64,000 bases of DNA from Corynebacterium mastitidis DSM 44356 (lineage in GTDB: Bacteria > Actinomycetota > Actinomycetes > Mycobacteriales > Mycobacteriaceae): positions 248,001-312,000 of the forward strand of contig NZ_AQXB01000001.1 of NCBI RefSeq assembly GCF_000375365.1, written 5' to 3'. Made by a program: the position numbers and the translations under genes. The notes under the pieces were generated by a model. That model saw only the letters and a program-made list of their open reading frames with translations. It was not told the origin of the DNA and did not search any database. This document shows positions 27,722-37,480 of this stretch, piece after piece. Position 1 is the first letter of the stretch. Each line of letters starts with the position of its first letter.

Positions 27722-28147
27722 TAGGCTCCGCGAGGGGCATTCCTCGCCCCATCCGCCACACTCGTTACGCGCTCCGAGAGTGTCACGGGAGCGCTCCGAA
27801 ACCCCTCTCGGCACGATCTTCGGACCGCCCCGCTCCCCCACTCGATCAGCCCGGTTTTTTGGGGCGCCACCGGCGATACGCACCCACCGCGCCAAGTATT
27901 CCCTTCCCTCGGCAGTCGGGCCCCTTACGCGCTTCGTATATATAGGGCTGCACCCGCAGGCCTCTCTCACGGCCCGGCTGGGAACCACCGAGCACGTGCC
28001 CTCCCCCAGCCGGGGCCACCCCGCCGCGCCGCCAATCCCGGCCAGAGGTCGCGCGACCGGGACGGCGCGCCCTACCGACGCAGGATGTGCGGATCTGCGC
28101 GCGCCCGCCCCGTGCCCGTCGCGCGCTCGCCCACCGCGCGCAAAAAA

Positions 28148-28178
28148 GGGGATGGCCGTCGTTACGACGGCCATCCCC
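28148..28178 (-). terminator. Intrinsic terminator of the ctaE-qcrCAB transcript
   Basis: A perfect 14-base-pair stem (GGGGATGGCCGTCG with its complement) and a three-base TAA loop, followed on the minus strand by six T residues. It lies 45 bases past the qcrB stop. Confidence 0.92.
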
Positions 28179-28222
28179 TCAACCAAGGCGCTCATCGCTC
28201 CCGCGTGGCACCCGGGGAACGA

Positions 28223-29839
28223 CTACTCGGACTGAGCGTCGTTCTCCTTGTTCGCGCGATTGAGGTTGTCCAGCATCTGGGCCTCCTCATGGTGGTTCTC
28301 GTGAGCGATCTTGCGCTTCCGCTCCTGGATGCCCTCCGGGTCCGCGGAGAACACGCCGTAGGACTCGGAATCCGCGAAGCCCAGCTCGTTGAGCTGCTTG
28401 GGCACCTTGGCACCCGCGTACGGCAGCGGAATCGCATGGCCGTGCTCGTCGACCCCGCCCAGCGGCTGGTGCACCTCGATGAAGGCACCGTTGGGAAGCT
28501 GCTTGATGATGCCCGTCTCGATGCCGTGCTCGAGCACCTCGCGGTCGGAGCGCTGCAGGCCCAGGCACATGCGGTAGGTGATGAAGTACGCCAGCGGGGG
28601 CAGGACCAGCAGACCGATGCGACCCACCCAGGTCATCGCGTTCAGCGAGATCTGGAAGTGGTAGGCGATCAGATCGTTACCGCCGGACAGCGTGAGCAGG
28701 ATGAAGAAGGTCAGGCCCATGGCGCCCAGGCCGGAACGCACCGGCACGTCGCGGGGACGCTGCAGGAGGTTGTGGTGCGCGTCATCGCCCGTGATGGCCT
28801 TCTCGATGAAGGGGTAGGTGAACAGCAGCACCACCATCAGGCCCGCGAGCAGGGCCACCCAGAACACGCCCGGGATCGTGTAGTTACCCAGGTACAGCTC
28901 CCAGGCGGGCATGACGCGGGCCGCGCCGTCGGTCCAGAGCATGTAGATGTCCGGCTGCGACCCGGCGGAAACCTGCGAGGGATTGTAGGGGCCGAGCAAC
29001 CAAATGGCGTTGATGGTGGTCAGGCCGGCCATCAGCGCGAGCACGCCGGCGGTCAGCAGGCCGAAGGCCATGCCCTTGAGCGCGAACACCGGCATGATGC
29101 GCACGCCCACCACGTTCTGCTCGGTGCGCCCGGCACCCGGGAACTGCGTGTGCTTCTGGTACCACACCAGGGCCAGGTGGGCAGCGATGAGTCCCAGCAG
29201 GATGCCCGGGATGATGAGCACGTGGGCGATGTAGAAGCGATCCAGCATGATCTCGGAGGGGAAGTCCCCGCCGAAGATCAGCCAGTGCAGCCAGGTGCCG
29301 ATGATCGGCAGGCCCACGATGATCGCGGACATAATCCGCAGGCCCACGCCGGAGAGCAGGTCGTCCGGCAGGGAGTAGCCAAGGAAGCCCTCGGCCATGC
29401 CGAGCACCAGCAGGGTGCAGCCGATGATCCAGTTGGCCTCACGGGGGCGGCGGAACGCGCCGGTGAAGAAGATGCGCAGCATGTGCGCCACCATGGAGAA
29501 CATGAACATCAGGGCGGCCCAGTGGTGCATCTGACGCACGAACAAGCCGCCGCGCACCTCGAAGGAGATGTTCAGCGCGGTTTCGTAGGCGCGGGACATC
29601 TCCACGCCCTTGAGCGGGAGGTACGCGCCGTCATAGATCACCTTCGTAATGGAGGGATCGAAGAACAGGGTGAGGTACACGCCCGTGAGCAGCAGAATGA
29701 TGAAGCTATACAGGGCAATCTCACCGAGCATGAAGGACCAGTGAGTCGGGAAGACCTTGTTAATCTGCGGGCGGATGAGGCCCGAGATTGTGTACCTCTC
29801 ATCAACGTTATTGCCGATGTGGGCAAGTTTATTACTCAT
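28223..29839 (-). CDS. qcrB: Cytochrome bc1 complex cytochrome b subunit
   Basis: Membrane subunit of menaquinol:cytochrome c oxidoreductase, part of the actinobacterial bc1-aa3 supercomplex. The 538-residue protein is longer than classical cytochrome b and has the haem helices ([20 protein letters not shown] and the later [21 protein letters not shown], cut here only for brevity), plus WLHWLIFGG and a hydrophilic C-terminal extension typical of actinobacteria. Its ATG overlaps the qcrA stop by one base (TAATG). Confidence 0.97.
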   Translation of the reverse strand: MSNKLAHIGNNVDERYTISGLIRPQINKVFPTHWSFMLGEIALYSFIILLLTGVYLTLFFDPSITKVIYDGAYLPLKGVEMSRAYETALNISFEVRGGLFVRQMHHWAALMFMFSMVAHMLRIFFTGAFRRPREANWIIGCTLLVLGMAEGFLGYSLPDDLLSGVGLRIMSAIIVGLPIIGTWLHWLIFGGDFPSEIMLDRFYIAHVLIIPGILLGLIAAHLALVWYQKHTQFPGAGRTEQNVVGVRIMPVFALKGMAFGLLTAGVLALMAGLTTINAIWLLGPYNPSQVSAGSQPDIYMLWTDGAARVMPAWELYLGNYTIPGVFWVALLAGLMVVLLFTYPFIEKAITGDDAHHNLLQRPRDVPVRSGLGAMGLTFFILLTLSGGNDLIAYHFQISLNAMTWVGRIGLLVLPPLAYFITYRMCLGLQRSDREVLEHGIETGIIKQLPNGAFIEVHQPLGGVDEHGHAIPLPYAGAKVPKQLNELGFADSESYGVFSADPEGIQERKRKIAHENHHEEAQMLDNLNRANKENDAQSE

Positions 29840-31059
29840 TATGACTTACGCTCCCAGAATGCCGGGCCAACGGGCTCAACAAAGTTGTCCTTGGCGATGA
29901 GGTAGCCTTCCTCGTCCACCGTGATCGGCAGCTGCGGCAACGCGCGAGCGGCGGGTCCGAACACTGGCTTACCGTAGTGAAGGGCGTCGAACTGCGACTG
30001 GTGGCAGGGGCAAAGGATACGGTTGGTCTGCGCCTCGTACAGCGAGGTGGGGCAGCCAATGTGGGTACAAATCTTGGAGTAGGCGTAGTAGTCACCGTAG
30101 TGGAAGTCCTCCTGCCCCTCGCGCTCGACCACCTTGGTGGCGTCCGCGGAGCGCAGGCGGATCAGCATCACGGCGTTGCGCGGGCCGTGGATGGAGTGCA
30201 TGTGGTTGGTGTACACGTCCCGCTTGGGGTCGTAGCGATCACCATCGTTCACGTCCTCATCGGCAAGGGGGAACACCGTCTCCATGGCCGCCGCGTCCAG
30301 GTCCTCCGGGCGCATACGCACCAGGCGGGAGACACCCTCGGTGGTCATGTGGGTGCCGGTAGCGCCCTTGTGTTCCTCGGCCACCGCACCGGTGTCACGA
30401 CCAAGGTAGAGCTTCACACCGTTCTCGTGCAGTGTCCACCCGGAGGTCCACAGAGTTCCGTCACCGTTATAGTTAAGCTCGTGCCTCTTCCAGGGGTTCT
30501 TCACCATTCCGCCGAGCGGAGCGACGACCACAAGGCCCGCGAACACCGCGCCGGCACCCAGCAGGCCCTGGATGGCCTTGCGGCGCCCCAGCGTGGAGGT
30601 GGTCCAGGCGTCGTTCAAGAGGGCCGTCACCGTGCGACGATCCAGCTCATCCGAGGGGCCGTCGTGGCGCTTCTGTACGGAGATCTCCTCCGGGATGAAG
30701 TTCTTGACGTACTGGACCGCAAAGATACCAAGGCTAAGGATGCACAGCCCGGCGGTCACGCCGAGGATCGGGGTGTAGAAGGTGTACATCCACAGGCCCT
30801 CGTCCCCGAGGCCCTTGTACTGCCACGGCCAGAACAGGTAGGTGGCCAGGAAGCCGATGCCCGCGAGAATGGCGATGACCAGCCAGGCGCCGGCCACGCG
30901 GGCCGCGCGCTTCTCGGCGGGGTCGTTGGGCACGGGGAAGCGCTCCTTGCGGTAGGCCACCGTCACCTCGTCGAGCTCCGTGCCCAGGCGGGCGAGCTCC
31001 TCATTGCTCATGGACTTGAGCTGTTGTTCCGTATATTCGTGATGCTTTGCGTTACTCAT
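29839..31059 (-). CDS. qcrA: Cytochrome bc1 complex Rieske iron-sulfur subunit
   Basis: Transfers electrons from menaquinol to cytochrome cc. The 406-residue protein has three N-terminal membrane spans (an actinobacterial feature) and a C-terminal [2Fe-2S] domain with both ligand boxes, [10 protein letters not shown] and CPCHQSQFD. The ATG at 31059 overlaps the qcrC stop as ATGA and gives [13 protein letters not shown]; the frame remains open for 19 codons upstream inside qcrC, so coupling decides the start. Confidence 0.96.
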   Translation of the reverse strand: MSNAKHHEYTEQQLKSMSNEELARLGTELDEVTVAYRKERFPVPNDPAEKRAARVAGAWLVIAILAGIGFLATYLFWPWQYKGLGDEGLWMYTFYTPILGVTAGLCILSLGIFAVQYVKNFIPEEISVQKRHDGPSDELDRRTVTALLNDAWTTSTLGRRKAIQGLLGAGAVFAGLVVVAPLGGMVKNPWKRHELNYNGDGTLWTSGWTLHENGVKLYLGRDTGAVAEEHKGATGTHMTTEGVSRLVRMRPEDLDAAAMETVFPLADEDVNDGDRYDPKRDVYTNHMHSIHGPRNAVMLIRLRSADATKVVEREGQEDFHYGDYYAYSKICTHIGCPTSLYEAQTNRILCPCHQSQFDALHYGKPVFGPAARALPQLPITVDEEGYLIAKDNFVEPVGPAFWERKS

Positions 31060-31943
31060 GAGCGCGTTCCAATCCAGATAGCAGCGGCGATGAGCGCCAC
31101 GATGCCGACGAACCACACGAAGAAGCCCTCAGAAACCGGGCCGAGGCCGCCCAGGGACCAGCCGCCGGGGCTCGGGGTTTCCTTCGCCGACTTGATGAAG
31201 GCGATGATGTCCTTCTTCTCGTCCGCGGAAAGCTGCCTGTCGGAGAACTTGGGCATGTTCTGCGGCCCCGTCAGCATAGCCTGGTAGATCTCCTGCTCGT
31301 TGGCGGGATCCAGCACGGGTGCGTACTTACCAGAGGACAGAGCCCCGCCCCTGCCGGTGAAGTTGTGGCAGGAGGCGCAGTTGAGGCGGAACAACTCGGA
31401 CCCGCGGGCCACGTCCGCCGGGTTGATCTTTCCGTCGTAGTTGGCGCCGCGCAGCTCCTCCATCGCGATGGTGCCGTCGTCGTTGTACACGATCTCCGGC
31501 CCGCCGCCGTTGGCCGCAACGTAAGCAGCCATGGCGAGCGCCTGCTGCTCCGTGTAGCGGGGACGCTTGCGCTCCGCCTGCGCGTCGTTGGACATCATGG
31601 GCATGCGGCCAGAGTGCACCTGGAAGTACACGGAGCCCTCGCCCACGCCGATCAGGGAGGGGCCTCGATCCTCCACTCCCTGGAGGTTGGCGCCGTGGCA
31701 GGTAATGCACGCGACGTCGTAAAGATCCTTACCCTCCTGAATGAGGGCCTGATCGTCGCGGCTGGCGGACGCCGTCTGAGCATCGGGGGTGAGCGCGCTA
31801 GCCAACACACCAGCGCTGGTGAGCCCGAGGGTAAGGGCCAGCGCACCGCCCGCGGTCCGGCGCACCTTGCGGCGGTTGCGAACCTTCTTACCCGAGGCGG
31901 CGGACTCCCGCCGTTCGGTGTTCTTTGGGTTGGTATCCATCAT
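31056..31943 (-). CDS. qcrC: Cytochrome bc1 complex dihaem cytochrome c subunit
   Basis: Dihaem cytochrome cc that replaces both cytochrome c1 and a soluble cytochrome c in actinobacteria. The 295-residue protein has an Arg/Lys-rich N-terminus with a signal/anchor segment ([18 protein letters not shown]), two haem-binding motifs CITCH and CASCH with their axial-Met regions, and a C-terminal membrane anchor ([20 protein letters not shown]). It lies between ctaE and qcrA in the standard order. Confidence 0.96.
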   Translation of the reverse strand: MMDTNPKNTERRESAASGKKVRNRRKVRRTAGGALALTLGLTSAGVLASALTPDAQTASASRDDQALIQEGKDLYDVACITCHGANLQGVEDRGPSLIGVGEGSVYFQVHSGRMPMMSNDAQAERKRPRYTEQQALAMAAYVAANGGGPEIVYNDDGTIAMEELRGANYDGKINPADVARGSELFRLNCASCHNFTGRGGALSSGKYAPVLDPANEQEIYQAMLTGPQNMPKFSDRQLSADEKKDIIAFIKSAKETPSPGGWSLGGLGPVSEGFFVWFVGIVALIAAAIWIGTRS

Positions 31944-32010
31944 TTCCCTTTATTCTTTGTGCGGGTCGTGGAGAGGTGAACAATCCGGGCTCGTGGCCGG
32001 ATCGTCGCCC

Positions 32011-32625
32011 CTAGTGGATCACGTACACGACCACGAACAGACCGATCCAGACGACATCAACGAAGTGCCAGTAGTAGGACACCACCATGGCCGCCGTTGC
32101 CTGCGCGGGCGTGAACTTCGACTTCGCCACGCGCAGGAGGATCACCACGAAGGCCAGCACGCCGGCCAGCACGTGTGCGGCGTGGAAGCCCGTGGTGATG
32201 TAGAAGACGGAAGCGAACACGCTGCTCGGAATGGTCACACCATTCATGATGAGGTGCGTGTACTCGTACCCTTGGAGGCAGAGGAAGATCACGCCCAGCA
32301 AGATCGTCAGCGTGTACCACTTGCGCAGCCCATATACGTCACCCCTTTCCGCTGCAAACACGCCGAACTGCGAGGTCACGGAGGAGGTCACCAGCACGAC
32401 GGTAATCATCAACGCGTACCACACGTTGAGATGCTCGGCCTGGTGTGCCCAGTCCCCAGACTGGCCATTAGCACGCGACGTAAAGTACATCGCGAACAGT
32501 CCGGCGAAGAACATCAATTCCTGCGACAGGAACACAATCGTGCCGACGCTGACCATGTTGGGGCGGTTCAGCGTGGGAACACGTTGCGGTGCTGCCGTAC
32601 CTGAGTTTGAAATTGCGCTCGTCAC
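32011..32625 (-). CDS. ctaE: Cytochrome c oxidase subunit III
   Basis: Membrane subunit of the aa3 oxidase. The 204-residue form from GTG 32625 ([16 protein letters not shown]) matches homologue N-termini; a longer upstream frame reads low-complexity sequence. Five hydrophobic spans are visible, with [29 protein letters not shown] and [20 protein letters not shown]. There is no good ribosome binding site, but CATACT lies seven bases before the GTG, so a leaderless mRNA is plausible. It heads the ctaE-qcrCAB run. Confidence 0.93.
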   Translation of the reverse strand: MTSAISNSGTAAPQRVPTLNRPNMVSVGTIVFLSQELMFFAGLFAMYFTSRANGQSGDWAHQAEHLNVWYALMITVVLVTSSVTSQFGVFAAERGDVYGLRKWYTLTILLGVIFLCLQGYEYTHLIMNGVTIPSSVFASVFYITTGFHAAHVLAGVLAFVVILLRVAKSKFTPAQATAAMVVSYYWHFVDVVWIGLFVVVYVIH

Positions 32626-33027
32626 GCCTATTAGTATGACTGCTCCAAGCCTGGAAGTCACTTCGGCTCCCCCTCCGAATTGTGCGGTTTTCCTGGAAAA
32701 AATCCAGGAACCAGACCCACCGCCCCCTCGCGGCGCCCGCCCACCCGCCCCGGCATCCCGAACGCACGGCTCCCCCGCGATATTTTCGCAGGTCATAGCC
32801 TCGACCAAAAAGGAAACCAGAAGGTTGAAACGTCAGCTTGAGCTACCCCCAAGAAGCTAGTGGTCGCACGCGCCCGTCCCACAGTTCCCGACAGTGGCAC
32901 AACTCACATATAGGCCAGGCCCCCGCCGGCCGGTATCAAACTTTCGGATAACCCCCGCGGCTCATCCTTTTTACCGAATCCGATTCACCGCACGAGAAAA
33001 GGTCGAAAGGGAAATATAAAAGGCAAA
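32626..33027. other. Intergenic region between ctaF terminator and ctaE
   Basis: About 400 bases without a convincing gene. The ctaE-proximal end has a possible -10 (CATACT, minus strand, 32633-32638). The 16-mer AGTGGCACAACTCACA at 32893-32908 resembles a GlxR site (one half-site exact, the other matching in three of five). In C. glutamicum GlxR is known to activate cytochrome oxidase and bc1 genes. The remainder is AT-richer than its surroundings but otherwise unremarkable. Confidence 0.5.
32893..32908. promoter_or_regulatory. Candidate GlxR site upstream of ctaE
   Basis: AGTGGCACAACTCACA, read on the other strand as TGTGAGTTGTGCCACT, has a perfect TGTGA half-site and a partial second half. 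It lies about 270 bases upstream of ctaE in an otherwise empty region. Confidence 0.4.
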
Positions 33028-33066
33028 AGAGAATTACCCACCCATTTATGCGGTGGGTAATTCTCT
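33028..33066 (-). terminator. Intrinsic terminator of ctaCF
   Basis: A perfect 15-base-pair stem, AGAGAATTACCCACC with its complement, around a nine-base loop, followed on the minus strand by TTTGCCTTTT. It begins 13 bases past the ctaF stop. Confidence 0.9.
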
Positions 33067-33078
33067 TCTACTCAAGGA

Positions 33079-33510
33079 TTAGTGCTTTTCCTTGGGCTGC
33101 CCGTACTGCAGGCTCAGCTTGGTGGTGGTGTAGATCAGGAGCACGGCCCCCAGGGCGATCATCCACCAGTGCAGGTAGATGATGCCCAGGCCCAGCACCA
33201 GGATGGCGCCGGACATGGCGGCGGGCCAGATGGAGTTGGGACTGAAGAAGCCCAGGGTCCCCGCCTTGTCGGCCACCTCGGCCTCCTCCCAATCCTCGGG
33301 GAGGATGTCGGTGCGGCGCTCGGTGATGTGCAGGTACCCGGCCAACATCGCGGTCAGGCCGGAGGCCAGCACCAGGCCCACCACGCCGGCCCACTCGGTG
33401 CCGTACTGATAACCATCGTCCTGCACGTAGGTCGTCGCCAGGATGTAGATCACCGCCATGACCACCAAAAAGACGGTCATCGAGTACATGATCTTTGTAC
33501 TTGGTTTCAT
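33079..33510 (-). CDS. ctaF: Cytochrome c oxidase subunit IV (actinobacterial type)
   Basis: A 143-residue membrane subunit specific to actinobacterial aa3 oxidase. Four hydrophobic spans are seen: near the N-terminus ([19 protein letters not shown]), 41-60, and two at the C-terminal end ([20 protein letters not shown], then [14 protein letters not shown]). [20 protein letters not shown] between them is conserved in the family. It follows ctaC after 18 bases and is closed by a strong terminator. Confidence 0.94.
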   Translation of the reverse strand: MKPSTKIMYSMTVFLVVMAVIYILATTYVQDDGYQYGTEWAGVVGLVLASGLTAMLAGYLHITERRTDILPEDWEEAEVADKAGTLGFFSPNSIWPAAMSGAILVLGLGIIYLHWWMIALGAVLLIYTTTKLSLQYGQPKEKH

Positions 33511-33528
33511 GATGTTGCTCCTGAGCCT

Positions 33529-34608
33529 TTAGGCGTTGTTATCCACGTAGTTATCGCCGTCGCGGGTGCCCGCGCGATCGGAGTTGAACGGATGGGTGCT
33601 CGTCGCGTAGGGCTCCTCGCCAATCGCCTTCAGGGCGTCGGAGTTCGGGGCGCCGGGATTCGCCGTGCGGAAGGCCATGTAGTCGCGGAACTGCTCCGGG
33701 GTAACCACGCGCAGCTCGAAGTTCATCATCGCGTGATAGGTACCGCACATCTCGGCGCAGCGCCCCACGAAAGCGCCTTCCTTCTCAATCTTTTCCACCT
33801 GGAAGGCGCGCTGCTGCTGGTTGGCCTCCGGGTGCGCGTAGGCGTCGCGCTTGAACAGGAACTCGGGGATCCAGAAGGAGTGGGCCACGTCGCCGGAGGC
33901 GAGGCGGAACTCGATGGGGGTCTGGCTGGGAAGCACGAGCACCGGAACCTCCTCGGTGGTGCCCAGCGTCTCTACCGTGTTGTAGTTCAGGTAGGACATG
34001 TCGCGCTTGGACTTGCCGTGGATCGGGTTATCGCCGTTCGGGTTCACCTGGGTCTCGTCGGCAAGGCGCTGGCGCTCCTCGTTGACGCCCACGTAGTCCT
34101 GCCCGTTGGGCATCAGGGAGCCGTCCACCGCGGCGTAGCCGAACTTCCAGTTCCACTGGAAGGCCGTCACGTCCACGGTCACCTCGGGATCCTTGTCCAG
34201 CGCGGTCACCTTCTGCTGCGTCTGCACGGTGAAGAAGAAGATCACCATGACGATCACGATGGGAAGCGTGGTCAGCACCAGCTCAACGGGGATGTTGTAC
34301 TGCGTCTGACGGGGGAACTCCCCCTTGCCATTCTTGGCGGCGCGCTTGGCGCCCCACCGGAAAATGGCGGTGAGGAACAGGCCCCACATGATGAGACCAA
34401 TGATCCACGCCGCAACCCAGACCCAAACCCAGAAGTTGCCCATGGCCGTGGCCTCCGGGGTGATGCCCTCCGGCCAGCCCATGCGCAGCAACCGATCAAC
34501 GGCCTCCGGCGGAGCAACATCGCAGCCAGACAAGGCGAGACCTGCGGCGGCAACGATGCCCCCCAGGGCCACCTTCCGGCCGAGGCCTGCTCGATTTCGC
34601 TGTTCCAC
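33529..34608 (-). CDS. ctaC: Cytochrome c oxidase subunit II (lipoprotein)
   Basis: Carries the CuA centre that takes electrons from cytochrome cc. The 359-residue precursor begins at GTG 34608 (AAAGG seven bases upstream), has a signal sequence with lipobox LALSGC (Cys probably lipidated), two membrane spans, and a cupredoxin domain. The CuA ligands are present: His in DVAHSFWIPE and the CAEMCGTYHAMM cluster. A longer upstream frame lacks homologous sequence. It is divergent from asnB across about 360 bases, as in C. glutamicum. Confidence 0.95.
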   Translation of the reverse strand: MEQRNRAGLGRKVALGGIVAAAGLALSGCDVAPPEAVDRLLRMGWPEGITPEATAMGNFWVWVWVAAWIIGLIMWGLFLTAIFRWGAKRAAKNGKGEFPRQTQYNIPVELVLTTLPIVIVMVIFFFTVQTQQKVTALDKDPEVTVDVTAFQWNWKFGYAAVDGSLMPNGQDYVGVNEERQRLADETQVNPNGDNPIHGKSKRDMSYLNYNTVETLGTTEEVPVLVLPSQTPIEFRLASGDVAHSFWIPEFLFKRDAYAHPEANQQQRAFQVEKIEKEGAFVGRCAEMCGTYHAMMNFELRVVTPEQFRDYMAFRTANPGAPNSDALKAIGEEPYATSTHPFNSDRAGTRDGDNYVDNNA

Positions 34609-34967
34609 GTGTGTCTGCCTTTCCTTCCACACAGCTTCTAAGAACACTGCGGTTCCATTCCTAACCAGCAGGATAGCCGATGTGAGCCCCGAAACCACGC
34701 CGAGCCCCTCCCCTCCTTCCCACAGGCGCGCCACAGAATATCCCCACCTGGGACTAACCTTACTGGCCTCGGCGTTTTTCGCCCGATCGGGCGCCTCCCG
34801 CACTGTGGCGCAGCCCTCAGCGGACATCCATCGAAAGTTGTCACCCGTTCGGGGAGAGGGTTAGGGAGCCCACGCGCGCCGGTGAGGGGCACGAATGAAC
34901 ATTTGTGCCATCATTCCTATAGTATTTCGCCATCCCTTCCCCCACCGTTAAGGAGTAGTCAAAGGAT
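34609..34967. other. Divergent promoter region between ctaC and asnB
   Basis: No gene seen. For asnB, TATAGT at 34918-34923 is a good -10 with TGAACA (34896-34901) as a weak -35 at 16 bases. A six-base inverted repeat, GAATGA (34893-34898) and TCATTC (34911-34916), overlaps this promoter and could be an operator. AAGGAG and AAAGGA both lie upstream of the asnB ATG. The ctaC-proximal half shows no clear element. Confidence 0.55.
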
Positions 34968-36890
34968 ATGTGCGGGCTTCTTGGTTTTCTGTCCGCTGAT
35001 GGGAAGGCTGCTGACTTCGTCAGCACCGTCTCCGCCGCCCTTCCCTGCCAGCGCCACCGCGGCCCCGATGACTCCGAGTCGTGGTCGGATAGCGACATCG
35101 TCCTCGGTTTCAACCGACTCTCCATCGTCGATCTCGAGCACTCGCACCAGCCCCTGCGCTGGGGCCCGGAGGAGAACCCCGAGCGCTACACCCTGACCTT
35201 TAACGGCGAGATCTACAACTACGTGGAGCTGCGCGAGGAGCTGCAGGCCGCCGGGTACGCCTTCCACACCACCGGGGACTCCGAGACGATCGTCGTGGGC
35301 TACCACCACTGGGGTGCCCGGGTGGTCGAGCACCTGCGCGGCATGTTCGCCTTCGGCGTGTGGGACTCGCAGGAGCGCAGCCTGTTCCTCGCGCGGGATC
35401 AGTTTGGCATCAAGCCGATGTTCCTTGCCACCACGGCCCGGGGCACGGCCTTCTCCTCCGAGAAGAAGTCCATCCTGGAGATGGCCTCCGCCCTCGATCT
35501 AGGCCTGGAGCTTGACCAGCGGGCCATCGAGCACTACGTGGACCTCCAGTACGTGCCGGAGCCGGAGTCCCTCCACCGCCAGATCTGGCGCCTGGAGTCC
35601 GGCTGCTACGCCACCGTACGCCCCGGGCAGGAGCCCCAGGTGCAGCGCTACTTCCGCCCGGAGTTCCGCACCACCGCCGTGTCGCAGGACCGCGAGCAGC
35701 AGCTCTTTGACAGCATCGCGCGCGTGCTTGAGGACAGCGTGGAAAAGCACATGCGCGCCGACGTCACCGTGGGTTCCTTCCTCTCCGGGGGCATTGACTC
35801 CACCGCCATCGCGGCCCTGGCCAAGCGGCACAACCCCGACCTGCTCACCTTCACCACCGGCTTCGAGCGCGAGGGCTACTCCGAGGTGGACGTGGCGGCC
35901 GAATCCGCCGCCGCGATCGGCGCGGAGCACATCGTCAAGATCGTGTCCCCCGAGGAATACGCCACCGCCATCCCCAAGATCATGTGGTACCTGGACGACC
36001 CGGTGGCCGACCCCTCCCTGGTCCCCCTGTACTTCGTGGCGGCCGAGGCCCGCAAGCACGTCAAGGTGGTGCTCTCCGGCGAGGGGGCGGACGAGCTCTT
36101 CGGCGGCTACACCATCTACAAGGAGCCGCTGTCCCTCGCGCCCTTCGAGAAGGTGCCCTCTCCCCTGCGTAAGGGGCTGCGCCGCCTGGGGGCCGTGCTC
36201 CCCGACGGCATGAAGGGCAAGTCCCTGCTCGAGCGGGGAACCATGAGCATGGAGGAGCGCTACTACGGCAACGCGCGCTCCTTCAACTTCGAGCAGATGC
36301 GGCGGGTCATTCCCTGGGCCACCCGGGAATGGGACCACCGCGAGGTCACCGCCCCGATCTACGCCCAGTCTCGCCACATGGACCCGGTGGCGCGCATGCA
36401 GCACCTCGACCTCTTTACCTGGATGCGCGGGGACATCCTGGTCAAGGCCGACAAGATCAACATGGCCAACTCCCTGGAGCTGCGCGTGCCGTTCCTGGAC
36501 AAGGAGGTGTTCCGGGTCGCGGAGTCTATCCCCCACGAGCTCAAGATCTCCCACGGCACCACCAAGTACGCCCTGCGCAAGGCGATGGAGCAGATCGTTC
36601 CCCCGCACGTGCTGCACCGCAAGAAGCTCGGCTTCCCCGTGCCCATGCGGCACTGGCTCGCCGGGGACGAGCTGTACGGCTGGGCGCAGGACACGATCAG
36701 GGACTCCCAGACGGAGGAGATCTTTGACAAGAACGCGGTGCTCGAGATGCTCAAGGAGCACCGGGACGGCGTCTCCGATCACTCGCGCCGCCTGTGGACG
36801 GTGCTGGCCTTCATGATCTGGCACGGCATCTTCGTGGAGGGCCGGATCGACCCGCAGATCGAGCACAAGGACTACCCGGTGGACGTCTAG
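34968..36890 (+). CDS. asnB: Glutamine-dependent asparagine synthetase-type amidotransferase (LtsA-like)
   Basis: A 640-residue class II amidotransferase. The N-terminal nucleophile is Cys2 (MCGLLGF), so the start is fixed. The glutaminase domain has FNRLSIVDLEHSHQPL and TFNGEIYNYVELREEL; the synthetase domain has the PP-loop SFLSGGIDSTAIAALA and GEGADELFGGY. In C. glutamicum the gene at this locus beside ctaC is ltsA, which amidates meso-DAP in peptidoglycan precursors and confers lysozyme resistance. That role, rather than free asparagine synthesis, is the likely one here. A strong terminator follows. Confidence 0.93.
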   Translation: MCGLLGFLSADGKAADFVSTVSAALPCQRHRGPDDSESWSDSDIVLGFNRLSIVDLEHSHQPLRWGPEENPERYTLTFNGEIYNYVELREELQAAGYAFHTTGDSETIVVGYHHWGARVVEHLRGMFAFGVWDSQERSLFLARDQFGIKPMFLATTARGTAFSSEKKSILEMASALDLGLELDQRAIEHYVDLQYVPEPESLHRQIWRLESGCYATVRPGQEPQVQRYFRPEFRTTAVSQDREQQLFDSIARVLEDSVEKHMRADVTVGSFLSGGIDSTAIAALAKRHNPDLLTFTTGFEREGYSEVDVAAESAAAIGAEHIVKIVSPEEYATAIPKIMWYLDDPVADPSLVPLYFVAAEARKHVKVVLSGEGADELFGGYTIYKEPLSLAPFEKVPSPLRKGLRRLGAVLPDGMKGKSLLERGTMSMEERYYGNARSFNFEQMRRVIPWATREWDHREVTAPIYAQSRHMDPVARMQHLDLFTWMRGDILVKADKINMANSLELRVPFLDKEVFRVAESIPHELKISHGTTKYALRKAMEQIVPPHVLHRKKLGFPVPMRHWLAGDELYGWAQDTIRDSQTEEIFDKNAVLEMLKEHRDGVSDHSRRLWTVLAFMIWHGIFVEGRIDPQIEHKDYPVDV

Positions 36891-36918
36891 GCCCGGGTGG
36901 CGGCCCCACATGCATGAA

Positions 36919-36950
36919 GGGGAGGAGCGGATCCCGCTCCTCCCCTTTTT
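36919..36950 (+). terminator. Intrinsic terminator of asnB
   Basis: Perfect 12-base-pair stem GGGGAGGAGCGG/CCGCTCCTCCCC, three-base loop ATC and a TTTTT tail on the plus strand, 29 bases past the asnB stop. Confidence 0.92.
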
Positions 36951-36963
36951 CACGAACAACGCA

Positions 36964-37308
36964 TCAGTTGAAGGAATCGCCGCAGGCGCAGGACCCGCTC
37001 GCGTTAGGGTTATCGATGGTAAAGCCCTGCTGCTCGATGGTATCGGCGAAGTCGATGGTGGCGCCCATGAGGTAGGGCACGGACATCTTATCCACCACCA
37101 GCCGAACCCCGCCGAACTCGTCGGCCTTATCGCCGTCCAGGGTTCGGTCGTCGAAGTAAAGCTGGTAGCGCAGCCCGGCGCAGCCTCCCGGCTGCACGGC
37201 GATGCGCAGCGAAAGATCGTCGCGGCCCTCCTGGTCCAGCAGCGCCTTGGCCTTGGCCGCGGCGGCGGCGGAAAGCGTCACTCCGGTCTCGGTGGACGGT
37301 GCAGTCAT
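36964..37308 (-). CDS. erpA: IscA/ErpA-type iron-sulfur cluster carrier protein
   Basis: A 114-residue A-type carrier that delivers Fe-S clusters to apoproteins. The three cluster-binding cysteines are present: GGCAG and a terminal SGSCACGDSF. AAGGAG lies nine bases before the ATG at 37308 and overlaps an upstream ATG at 37317, so the downstream ATG is the start. The long open frame upstream is not coding. It sits near Fe-S enzymes (QcrA, LipA) in this window. Symbol follows the usual HesB/IscA naming and is approximate. Confidence 0.92.
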   Translation of the reverse strand: MTAPSTETGVTLSAAAAAKAKALLDQEGRDDLSLRIAVQPGGCAGLRYQLYFDDRTLDGDKADEFGGVRLVVDKMSVPYLMGATIDFADTIEQQGFTIDNPNASGSCACGDSFN

Positions 37309-37480
37309 CTCGGTCATCTCCTTGGGTGTTCTACGAGCTCCGTGCGCGGTTACTATGCCCCACACCCTACCCACGAACGCGGCGCGCGGTGGTGGCGCTA
37401 AGCACGGCCCTGACGAGTGTAACCGCGCGAGGAGGGCGATCATTCCCGGTGCGCCACGGACTGCTTGTAAGGTTGTACCC

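Larger units (their letters stand above)
27411..28147. other. Gene-free regulatory region upstream of the riboswitch
   Basis: No gene is convincing; open frames are Arg/Pro/Ser-rich with no domain. On the minus strand TAACCT at 27463-27468 could be a -10 and TTGGAC at 27488-27493 a poor -35. The hexamer GATAAC is directly repeated with an 11-base period (27515-27531). TGTGACCTTAGACACA at 27706-27721 differs by one base from the GlxR/CRP consensus TGTGA-N6-TCACA. The stretch from about 27740 to 28147 shows nothing I can name. Confidence 0.5.

Noticed and set aside
27780..28235. A plus-strand open frame in the region between nlpC and qcrB
   Set aside because: The translation is Arg/Pro/Ser-rich, runs through the qcrB terminator hairpin and has no ribosome binding site or domain.
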